Assembly (NCBI GenBank): GCA_024276775.1
Contig: JAJRWO010000016.1
Location: forward strand, 1-8,562
DNA length: 8,562 bases
Source of the DNA: Gammaproteobacteria bacterium
GTDB lineage: Bacteria; Pseudomonadota; Gammaproteobacteria; Tenderiales; Tenderiaceae
Direction: 5' to 3'
A program made the position numbers and the translations under genes. Under the pieces are notes generated by a model, which was given only the letters and a program-made list of their open reading frames with translations, searched no databases and was not told the DNA's origin. Positions 1 to 5,396 of this stretch are shown piece by piece (position 1 is the stretch's first letter; every line of letters starts with the position of its first letter).

Positions 1-172
1 AGTCAATGGAGTTGATTGATGTGACAAAAAAACAAGTTTTAGATGCGGTACACAAACTGAATAGCCGCCCCAGAAAATGCTTGGGTTATAAAACTCCGTA
101 TGAGGTTTTTGAAGAGCTAACGGGAATTAATAAAAAACATTAACGGGTTATGCACTTATGACTTGAATTCAG
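1..172 (+). mobile_element. Right end of an IS30-family element (partial)
   Basis: The transposase 3' end is followed within 30 bases by TGCACTTATGACTTGAATTC (151-170), which resembles IS30-family terminal inverted repeats (a tract of the type TGCACTT..ACTTGAATT). I place the IS end at about 172, but because this tract is duplicated the outer boundary could equally be about 232. The left end and target duplication lie outside the window. The element sits 70-130 bases downstream of the HprK-like gene, in the opposite orientation. Confidence 0.7.
3..143 (+). CDS. IS30-family transposase, C-terminal end (partial)
   Basis: The frame is open from the window edge to TAA at 141-143 and gives the last 46 residues of a transposase. 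It contains KLNSRPRKCLGYKTPYEVFE, the C-terminal signature of IS30-family DDE transposases (usual form LNxRPRKxLGxxTPxE). The catalytic D, D and E residues lie upstream, outside the window, so activity cannot be judged. The stop codon falls inside a 59-base unit that is repeated directly after it, and the next bases carry the IS right end. The enzyme cuts and joins DNA at the element's terminal inverted repeats. I am confident of the family and cannot say which named IS it is. Confidence 0.88.
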   Translation, partial: SMELIDVTKKQVLDAVHKLNSRPRKCLGYKTPYEVFEELTGINKKH

Positions 173-232
173 GAGCTAACGGGAATTAATAAAAAAACAT
201 TAACGGGTTATGCACTTATGACTTGAATTCAG
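114..232 (+). repeat. Tandem duplication of the IS 3' end (59 + 60 bases)
   Basis: Copy 1 is 114-172 and copy 2 is 173-232. They are identical except that copy 2 has seven instead of six A residues in the run before CATTAACGGG (132-137 versus 191-197). Each copy holds the last codons of the transposase, its stop and the presumed terminal inverted repeat. The two copies abut with no spacer. This is a simple direct tandem duplication followed by, or made together with, a one-base A-run slip. An assembly artefact is possible. Confidence 0.93.
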
Positions 233-303
233 GGACCTCTGCTTACCGTATATTTTTTTTAAACAAAGAGTTTATTTAACCTTGACCCAATACCAATAAC
301 CAA

Positions 304-1278
304 TCACTCCCTTCTGTGTATATCAGCTTCAATCGCTTTACATACCCCAGCAAGGTGCTTTTTGCCGCTTGGGTATACAATTTTTTTTACGTCGACCGTC
401 TCTAACAACAAGGCGAGTGTTGCTAAACGATCTGCCTCAATGTCTAATGGCCGATACGCATCTGCCAGCATACTATTTTGCAGTAACGCCACCAATGCCT
501 CTGCCCCTGTTACTGGTTTGATAATTATTTCTGCAGTTTCAGTATCCCACCGTTCTAGCAGGTAAAGCCGCTTGAGCAGGCCACTTTTGCTTGTGTACTT
601 AAGCGTGTTTTGTTCGTTTAACTTAAGCAGCCGTTTTTCAAAGCGGTGGTGAACGCGCTGCAATACCTTGGCATTTGTTACAAAGTGTTCCGCCACTTGC
701 GGCCACATTCTTAACTGTGGCCAGGCGGGATAAACTTTCCATCCTGCCGTTGTTTTATGTATGGCCATCATGTCGTCTGTCATCATGGCCATGCCGCGTA
801 CAGCCAAAGCAGCCGTTAGCGTTGTTTTTCCCGTTTGGCTGGGGGCAATCAGTCCAACCACCCCTTCATCTGTTGCAATGGCATTGGCATGAATGCACGG
901 CACGCCGTTTATTTCTAACCACAGGCTTAGGCCAACAGTTTGCAGGTAGTGTTCAAAGCCTGTGCCGTTGTTTTGCCAAGCGATGTTAATGGCATCACCT
1001 TTATATTCAAAGAAACCGCTACCTTCACATTCGATTTGCAGCAGCTTTCGTGTTGGCTCGTCAAATAGCTCAATAACGCTTTTATAGCGCTCGCCTTGGT
1101 CTTGTAATCGCCAGAGTGGCGCTGCTGTTGCTGAGGCCAGATGTTTACAAAAATTAAGCCTTACATTCAGTACGTGTTCAAATTCAAAACCAACTAAGCC
1201 TGCTTCCTGGTCAGGAAGCAGGCGAACGCCGTGTAGGGGTGCTTTAAAAATCCAGTCAGAAATCTGAGTGTTTGGCAC
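304..1278 (-). CDS. HPr kinase/phosphorylase-like protein
   Basis: A 324-residue protein starting at GTG (1276-1278). An in-frame TAA lies directly before the GTG, so no longer start exists, and the ribosome site is weak. It resembles the nucleotide-binding core of HprK. There is a conserved His in GVPCIHANAIA (H130), a P-loop in LIAPSQTGKTT (residues 143-153, lysine 151), and a TDD motif at 167-169 matching the HprK aspartate pair. The N-terminal part (1-120) has no recognisable motif and there are no membrane segments. HprK-like kinases outside Firmicutes do not normally act on HPr. In some lasso-peptide clusters a homologue phosphorylates the precursor peptide. Here it lies 42 bases after a lasso-like precursor gene in the same direction, so it is probably co-transcribed and acts on that peptide or a related substrate (inference). 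The next sequence downstream is the IS end. Confidence 0.82.
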   Translation of the reverse strand: MPNTQISDWIFKAPLHGVRLLPDQEAGLVGFEFEHVLNVRLNFCKHLASATAAPLWRLQDQGERYKSVIELFDEPTRKLLQIECEGSGFFEYKGDAINIAWQNNGTGFEHYLQTVGLSLWLEINGVPCIHANAIATDEGVVGLIAPSQTGKTTLTAALAVRGMAMMTDDMMAIHKTTAGWKVYPAWPQLRMWPQVAEHFVTNAKVLQRVHHRFEKRLLKLNEQNTLKYTSKSGLLKRLYLLERWDTETAEIIIKPVTGAEALVALLQNSMLADAYRPLDIEADRLATLALLLETVDVKKIVYPSGKKHLAGVCKAIEADIHRRE

Positions 1279-1320
1279 TTATTTGCTATATATACAACTC
1301 AAATACACTGTTATCAGGCA

Positions 1321-1485
1321 TTAACCCTGAAATGGGTTACGCTTGGTTTGACCACCTTGTTCATCAGGCACACTGCCAGCAAAACCTTGAGTTAACTCGG
1401 CCAAACTGCCCACTTTTTTAAACTGTGGTTTGCGGTAGTTCTTTTTGTCGTCGATATTACGCTGCAATATTTCATTAAACATCAT
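1321..1485 (-). CDS. Lasso-peptide precursor-like small protein
   Basis: A 54-residue ORF, ATG at 1483-1485 (a second ATG follows directly), stop TAA at 1321-1323. GAGG at the end of the previous gene lies six bases before the ATG, and only one base separates it from that gene's stop, so translation is probably coupled. Residues 17-33 (YRKPQFKKVGSLAELTQ) fit the lasso leader pattern: Y17, P20, hydrophobic F22, G26, and T32 as the penultimate leader residue. Cleavage after Q33 leaves a 21-residue core beginning GFAGSVPDE and ending KRNPFQG. Core position 1 is Gly, with Asp at 8 and Glu at 9, the positions used for the macrolactam ring. The core matches microcin J25 in length and in the G-x-A-G-x-V-P-acid start. 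No maturation enzymes are visible in the window, so the product is inferred, but leader plus core geometry make chance unlikely. Confidence 0.78.
   Translation of the reverse strand: MMFNEILQRNIDDKKNYRKPQFKKVGSLAELTQGFAGSVPDEQGGQTKRNPFQG
1322..1339 (-). other. Short inverted repeat over the precursor stop codon
   Basis: TAACCC (1322-1327) and GGGTTA (1334-1339) form a perfect 6-base stem with a 6-base loop covering the last codons and stop of the precursor gene. No T-run follows in the direction of transcription, so it is not a standard terminator. It could protect the upstream mRNA segment or set the precursor-to-kinase ratio. A short stem like this can also occur by chance. Confidence 0.35.
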
Positions 1486-1486
1486 T

Positions 1487-2173
1487 TTAAGCCTCGTTCT
1501 TCATTGCATATTGTTGTTTCCGGCTGCGCACGCCAGCACCTGCCGCCATGCCAAGCAAACCCGTTGCTAGTAGCAAAGCACTCATAGGTTCTGGCACAGT
1601 AATTCTGTCCGTGTCAGCCATAAACTGAAGGTCACCCGTAAATCCGTTTGGACCCCAGTCAAGTCTCAACGAGCCATACAAATCCGGTGAATTAACCAGG
1701 TCACTGTAAACTGCATTTGTCCCTATCCCTAACGTCTGATCAGACAAAAATGCACGTCCGATACCAGAACCCGGAGTCTCTTCAGTGTCAAACACTATAT
1801 CGAATACTATATCGGCCACCAAGGCATCAATTTCAAGCGCGATTAACGAAGTATTTGATGATGATGATAACGTCCAAAGCCCCAATAACTGGCCGCTAAG
1901 CGCGATATTGCCTAAGGTGCCGCCCTGCTGGCTAAGAGACCAGCCATTTCCTGTTACGCCACCAGCAAATCCTTCATCAAATGGGACAGAGGCATCAGTG
2001 CTCGTTGTCGCCCATATAACCGTCTCCGAATCACCCCCCGAAAAATATGCGGTGACTTCAATGCCGGCCATGTCAGCACCTGTGATTTCGTCATTAATAA
2101 CAAGTGAATAGGCCGGAGCACCCCAAATGAGGAGCGATAAGCTCAATGCAATTTTTTTCATTTTCATTTTCAT
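1487..2173 (-). CDS. PEP-CTERM sorting-domain exported protein
   Basis: A 228-residue secreted protein. An N-terminal signal peptide (basic MKMKMKK, hydrophobic to about residue 18, likely cleavage near APAYS, 19-23) is followed by a cysteine-free, Gly/Ser/Asp-rich domain. The C-terminus is a classic PEP-CTERM: VPEP at 193-196, a hydrophobic helix at about 197-214, then basic RSRK (216-219). Such tails are recognised and cleaved by an exosortase in the inner membrane and the protein is delivered to the envelope or exopolysaccharide. The exosortase is not in the window. Past the basic cluster there is an unusual tail, QQYAMKNEA, whose codons contain the ribosome site of the next gene. The start at 2173 is supported by AAGGGG six bases upstream. 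It is the first gene of the lasso-like/HprK unit. Its molecular role is unknown. Confidence 0.88.
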   Translation of the reverse strand: MKMKMKKIALSLSLLIWGAPAYSLVINDEITGADMAGIEVTAYFSGGDSETVIWATTSTDASVPFDEGFAGGVTGNGWSLSQQGGTLGNIALSGQLLGLWTLSSSSNTSLIALEIDALVADIVFDIVFDTEETPGSGIGRAFLSDQTLGIGTNAVYSDLVNSPDLYGSLRLDWGPNGFTGDLQFMADTDRITVPEPMSALLLATGLLGMAAGAGVRSRKQQYAMKNEA

Positions 2174-2199
2174 TATTTCCCCTTAAGATACCCATCTGT

Positions 2200-2228
2200 A
2201 ATATTCACACCCGCTATTATCCAGGCAA
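2200..2228 (-). promoter_or_regulatory. Candidate promoter of the PEP-CTERM/precursor/kinase unit
   Basis: On the minus strand TTGCCT (2223-2228) and AATATT (2200-2205) are separated by 17 bases, each matching four of six consensus positions. A GATAAT box at 2216-2221 is an alternative -10. It lies 27 bases upstream of the first gene. No other candidate in 2174-2290 is better. Weak evidence. Confidence 0.3.
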
Positions 2229-2370
2229 AAATCACACCAAAAATATTATTGCCATATAAAACAATAGGTAAACATGACTACGTTCAAAACAACCATGAAA
2301 GATTAAGCCGTAGTGTAAAGTTTTCTGACAATAAACACCAGAGGATTTAGGTTGTAGCGGTACACATACG

Positions 2371-2405
2371 AAAAAGCCGCTATCCCTCACTTGGTTGCGG
2401 TTTTT
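2371..2405 (-). terminator. Possible terminator downstream of tRNA-Ser, usable on both strands
   Basis: AAAAAGCCGC (2371-2380) and GCGGTTTTT (2397-2405) can pair as CCGC/GCGG extended by A/T pairs, with a 16-base loop. On either strand the stem is followed by a run of about five T. It lies about 20 bases past the tRNA 3' end. The GC stem is only four pairs, so the call is tentative. Confidence 0.4.
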
Positions 2406-2425
2406 AATCGTTTGGACTATAAATC

Positions 2426-2516
2426 TGGCGGAGAAGGAGGGATTCGAACCCTCGGTACGCTTTTGACGTACACACGCTTTCCAAGCGTGCTCCTTCGGCC
2501 ACTCGGACACTTCTCC
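2426..2516 (-). tRNA. tRNA-Ser (anticodon GGA)
   Basis: A complete 91-base type II tRNA on the minus strand with CCA encoded (2426-2428). The acceptor stem GGAGAAG (2510-2516) pairs with CTTCTCC (2430-2436), and the discriminator base is G. The anticodon stem CACGC/GCGTG encloses loop TTGGAAA, with anticodon GGA at 2480-2482 reading UCC and UCU codons. A long variable arm typical of tRNA-Ser (GTACG...CGTAC) precedes the T-arm with GGTTCGAATCC. The 3' end faces the PEP-CTERM/lasso-like/HprK/IS region, and tRNA 3' ends are frequent integration sites for islands. Confidence 0.97.
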
Positions 2517-2532
2517 ATGCAAGGCGCGGGAT

Positions 2533-2559
2533 GTTATACTAAAACATCTTTTTTTGCAA
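2533..2559 (-). promoter_or_regulatory. Probable promoter of tRNA-Ser
   Basis: On the minus strand TTGCAA (2554-2559) and TATAAC (2533-2538) are 15 bases apart, a short but workable spacer. They are followed by a GC-rich stretch (ATCCCGCGCC) before the tRNA. A GC-rich discriminator after the -10 is typical of stable-RNA promoters under stringent control. Confidence 0.5.
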
Positions 2560-2691
2560 TTTCACCCCCCCGCTCTTCTTCCCTAATCAATTGGAAAAAC
2601 TAGACTTTTCAACCAATAGATCGCTATTTATTTTATTTAATGACAAACACTTATCCAGGTCAACCACAAGCGACAATAGAGAGGACGAAAT

Positions 2692-3187
2692 TTGAGCATG
2701 ATTTATACACAACCACTCTCACCCGTTACACCGCTGCGAGCGGCCATCAATCAGGCCTGCTTGGCTGATGAAGACGCCTTGCTCAGTACCTTGCTGGCGT
2801 CCCTGCATTTTGATGATGAACAGCTGCAACGGATTGAGAATCTGGCCCGCACACTTGTGGTAGAGGTACGCCAAAATAGCAAGCCTACCAGTGTGATTGG
2901 TGCCCTGCTACGGGAATATGACCTCAGCTCACAGGAGGGCGTTATGTTGATGCGCCTGGCGAAGGTCTTGTTACGCATCCCTGACTCCGCTACGGCTGAA
3001 TAAAGTCATTACCGCCATCAATAACACTCACTATGGCCTAGCGCTAGGCATACACAGCCGCATCGATTCAACCGCGCAATACATTGCTCGCAATGTCCAT
3101 TGTGGCAACACTTACATCAACCGCAATATGATCGGTGCCGTTGGTGCCAATGCTCGCCTGCTGTCCACCAAAGAAGATAACGCCTAA
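2692..3187 (+). pseudogene. putA: putA remnant: proline dehydrogenase/P5C dehydrogenase with its body deleted
   Basis: Two pieces of PutA (proline to glutamate, about 1000-1300 residues when intact) stand next to each other. The first, 2692-3003, starts at TTG with GAGGA six bases upstream (ATG at 2698 is the alternative). It gives 103 residues including EYDLSSQEGVMLMRLAKVLL and RIPDSATAE, the conserved N-terminal PutA region. The second is in frame +2 (about 2999-3187). It begins NKVITAINNTHYGLALGI and contains GNTYINRNMIGA from the end of the aldehyde-dehydrogenase domain. It then passes directly to VGANARLLSTKEDNA, which resembles the extreme C-terminus of PutA. Thus two deletions are implied: one removing most of the protein between the pieces, and one joining NRNMIGA to the tail. 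Neither catalytic site remains. The first piece may still be translated, but no enzyme activity is possible. Confidence 0.85.
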
Positions 3188-3558
3188 GAAGCCTGAACAA
3201 ACTCCAAAGCATTACCATCCGGGTCGCGACAAAACATTGCCTTGCGACCCGATTTGCTGACGCTATAGACAATCCCTGCGGCTGCCAGTTGTTGCAACAA
3301 TTGATCCAAATCAGTAACGGCCATGGCAAGGTGCCGATCTCGGCCACCATACACGGAACGACTATCAGCGGGATCAGGATGAGGCAATTCCATCAAGTGG
3401 ATCTGTTGTGAGCCAATCTCAAGCCACAGCCCCGGAAAACCTAAGTCAGGCCGGTCAGCATCAGCAGCCAACCCCAGCACGTCACAATAAAACCTTTTAG
3501 AGACTTCAATATCTGCAACGATTACCGAGCCATGAAGGATCGATTGAATATTCGCCAT
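3184..3558 (-). CDS. VOC-superfamily (glyoxalase/bleomycin-resistance fold) protein
   Basis: A 124-residue soluble protein with two beta-alpha-beta-beta-beta modules: about 4-58 (H9, SVIVADIEVSKRFYCDVLGL, QQIHLME) and 74-122 (RHLAMAV, FCRDPDGNALEF). Candidate metal ligands are H9, E57, H76 and E119, the positions used in glyoxalase I-like and dioxygenase-like members. The length fits a single-domain VOC subunit that dimerises. The start at 3558 is supported by AAAGGTG ending four bases before the ATG. The substrate cannot be read from the sequence. Names such as lactoylglutathione lyase would be over-calling. It converges with the putA remnant and its last four bases overlap the remnant's stop (3184-3187). 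A TACAAT box at 3587-3592 on this strand could be its -10, without a good -35. Confidence 0.85.
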   Translation of the reverse strand: MANIQSILHGSVIVADIEVSKRFYCDVLGLAADADRPDLGFPGLWLEIGSQQIHLMELPHPDPADSRSVYGGRDRHLAMAVTDLDQLLQQLAAAGIVYSVSKSGRKAMFCRDPDGNALEFVQAS

Positions 3559-3624
3559 ATTTCACCTTTAGTTTTTCTGTCAGAACATTGTAAAGTAAAG
3601 CCACACAAATGTTGGAGAAAAACC

Positions 3625-3825
3625 ATGCTAGGTGCATTTTTTGATCACGATTCACTCGACAGCATTATTGATGACTGCCAACTTTACCGCCAGACCTGCC
3701 CAGATAATCCTGACTCTCACACTGATTGGGCCAGCCGCACCTCACACCAACGTCTGCGAGAGCAAACCAGCACCGAGATCAGTGCCTTTCTGATCGGCAC
3801 GTTATGCAATATTGTCAGCCCATGA
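3625..3825 (+). CDS. Unknown 66-residue protein, translationally coupled to the kinase gene
   Basis: I recognise no family. ATG at 3625 has GGAG seven bases upstream, the best ribosome site in the cluster. The frame is open further upstream, but that part overlaps the VOC gene and lacks a ribosome site. The product is acidic at the N-terminus (FFDHDSLDSIIDDCQLY), polar in the middle and ends in a short hydrophobic stretch (ISAFLIGTLCNIV). It has three Cys and no signal peptide or full membrane helix. Its TGA (3823-3825) overlaps the kinase ATG (3822-3824) as ATGA, and the kinase has no ribosome site of its own. So this ORF probably feeds ribosomes to the kinase, whether or not the peptide has a function. 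It could also be the remains of a larger gene. Confidence 0.6.
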   Translation: MLGAFFDHDSLDSIIDDCQLYRQTCPDNPDSHTDWASRTSHQRLREQTSTEISAFLIGTLCNIVSP

Positions 3826-5258
3826 ACAAGCCAGTGTACTACCTTTCCATTGACCAGGGCGGTCATGCCAGTCGCGCCATTGTGTTTGATCAACACGCCA
3901 ACATCACCTGTCAATCTGAATGCTATATCGAGACACAAACCCCAAAACCAGGCTGGGTGGAACATCACCCCGAACAACTGCTCAATGCCACATTCCAGGC
4001 CATTCAATCATGCCTGCATACACTTGGCGCAGACAAACAATACATAAAGGCCGCAGGACTGGCCACGCAGCGCTCCAGCATCGTCTGCTGGAATCGCAAC
4101 AACGGTGCCACCTTGTCTCCCATCATCAGTTGGCAAGACCAACGCCAGGCTAAGTGGCTACAACAGTTTCAACAAAACAGCGCTTTCATCCACAACAAAA
4201 CAGGGCTGTTTTTATCGCCCCACTATGGCGCCAGCAACATACGCTGGTGTTTGGACAACATCAACGCTGTCAAACAGGCTCAGCAAAACCAGCAACTTGT
4301 CATTGGTCCAGTGGCCAGCTTTCTTGCCTATCATTTGATCAGACAACACCCCTTGCTGGTAGACCCGGCCAATGCCTCACGCACCCTGTTGTGGAATATT
4401 AAAACTCAGAATTGGGACAAAGAACTATTGCAACTGTTTGGTATAAGCGAAGATATTCTGCCGTCCTGCCAAACCAGCAAAGGCAGCTTTGGCCACCTCA
4501 ATATAGACAACCTCGACATTCCAATGACGGTCATCAGCGGCGATCAATCAGCAGCACTGTTTGCCTGGGGCACACCAAAACCGCAAACCATCTATATCAA
4601 TATCGGCACAGGGGCTTTTGTGCAACGGCCGATAACTGACATACAAACCAGCCAAAAACTGCTGACCAGCCTGGCTTATACGGATGGCACATATGACTGC
4701 TATAGCCTTGAAGGCACCGTCAATGGCGCTGCCCGAGCACTGCAATGGTTTGCCGAAAAATTTGCCATCAAGACGATAGAAAAACAGGTACTGGATTGTT
4801 TGAAAAAAAAGCTCACACCGCCTCTATTTATCAACACCATTTCCGGGTTAGGTTCACCTGACTGGCAAACTGAAATTAAGCCTCACTTTATTGGTGCTGG
4901 CAGCATTGAGGCTATGCTGATGGCCGTGATTGAAAGCATTTGCTTTTTGATTCAACGTAACCTCGATGAAATGGAGAAAACAAGCAGCAAGCCAGACAAT
5001 ATCGTTATCAGCGGCGGATTATCCACACTCGATAAAATATGCCAGCAGATTGCTGACCTGTCTGGCACTCAGGTTATACGTCCGCAAGAGCACGAAGCCA
5101 CCGCAACAGGACTGGCTTATTTAATCGCTGAACTGCCGCAAAATTGGCCGGGGGCTAATCAGTCAAAAACATTTACCCCTGACAACAATCCACCAATCAA
5201 ACAGCGATATCAACAGTGGAGTGCTGCCCTGAATAAAATCATCGCCGATAACACTTGA
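3822..5258 (+). CDS. FGGY-family carbohydrate kinase, glycerol-kinase-like
   Basis: A 478-residue cytoplasmic kinase of the FGGY/actin-like ATPase fold, slightly shorter than GlpK (about 500). Seen motifs: phosphate-1 loop SIDQGGHASRAIVFD (9-23, D11), PKPGWVEHHPEQ, ATQRSSIVCWN (R84), ISWQDQRQAKW, GDQSAALFAWG with catalytic base D241, adenosine-site INIGTGAF (about 259-266) and NIVISGGLS near residue 400. Compared with GlpK, the glycerol-binding pair Arg-Glu (NQRE) is Arg-Ser here, and the GTTSS of the phosphate loop is GGHAS, so the substrate may not be glycerol. I chose the ATG at 3822 because it overlaps the previous stop as ATGA and starts the conserved region directly. The longer open frame upstream (3726) lacks support. 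The GDPD and GlpD-like neighbours point to glycerol phosphate metabolism. A ketose substrate is an alternative given the aldolase. Confidence 0.85.
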   Translation: MNKPVYYLSIDQGGHASRAIVFDQHANITCQSECYIETQTPKPGWVEHHPEQLLNATFQAIQSCLHTLGADKQYIKAAGLATQRSSIVCWNRNNGATLSPIISWQDQRQAKWLQQFQQNSAFIHNKTGLFLSPHYGASNIRWCLDNINAVKQAQQNQQLVIGPVASFLAYHLIRQHPLLVDPANASRTLLWNIKTQNWDKELLQLFGISEDILPSCQTSKGSFGHLNIDNLDIPMTVISGDQSAALFAWGTPKPQTIYINIGTGAFVQRPITDIQTSQKLLTSLAYTDGTYDCYSLEGTVNGAARALQWFAEKFAIKTIEKQVLDCLKKKLTPPLFINTISGLGSPDWQTEIKPHFIGAGSIEAMLMAVIESICFLIQRNLDEMEKTSSKPDNIVISGGLSTLDKICQQIADLSGTQVIRPQEHEATATGLAYLIAELPQNWPGANQSKTFTPDNNPPIKQRYQQWSAALNKIIADNT

Positions 5259-5278
5259 ATTAATCTGATAAATTCAAT

Positions 5279-5298
5279 ATGTTAGGCAAGCCCAACAT
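5279..5298 (+). other. Stem-loop in the kinase-GDPD spacer
   Basis: ATGTTAGG and CCCAACAT pair with one A-C mismatch around a CAAG tetraloop. An A-rich stretch follows on the plus strand, so it is not a plus-strand terminator. The 138-base spacer (5259-5396) holds it and a TATAAC box (5352-5357) without a good -35. It may process or stabilise the mRNA, or mark an internal promoter region for the genes that follow. Weak evidence. Confidence 0.3.
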
Positions 5299-5396
5299 AA
5301 AAATAAACAGCGTATTACATTAATAAAGCACTGCATTTAACTGAATGGTTATATAACTTGTTCAGAGATTCCTTAAGGATAAAAAAAGACACTACC

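Noticed and set aside
240..290. Possible terminator after the HprK-like gene (TAAAC...GTTTA stem beside a T-run)
   Set aside because: The stem is only five A/T-rich pairs, and in the direction of the gene it is followed by A, not T.
362..989. Plus-strand frames opposite the HprK-like gene
   Set aside because: Low-complexity shadows of a gene with clear kinase motifs, with no ribosome sites.
1946..1990. Similarity of GFAGGV in the PEP-CTERM protein (about residues 68-73) to GFAGSV at the start of the lasso-like core
   Set aside because: Only six residues in Gly/Ala-rich sequence, and the flanks do not match. Probably chance.
1717..2111. Plus-strand frames opposite the PEP-CTERM gene
   Set aside because: Shadow frames. 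The minus-strand protein has a signal peptide and PEP-CTERM domain.
2232..2522. Minus-strand reading frame of 96 codons beginning GEVSEWPKEHAWKAC
   Set aside because: It is a translation of tRNA-Ser itself, a well-known false gene. No ribosome site.
2391..2603. Plus-strand reading frame of 70 codons over the tRNA (GGEGGIRTLGT)
   Set aside because: This is the antisense of the tRNA-Ser gene, also a common false annotation.
3117..3350. Minus-strand frame overlapping the VOC gene and putA remnant
   Set aside because: Overlaps two better supported genes in another frame. Composition is shadow-like.
3726..3821. Longer kinase start 32 residues upstream
   Set aside because: No ribosome site, it overlaps the coupled small ORF, and the added residues do not resemble FGGY kinases.
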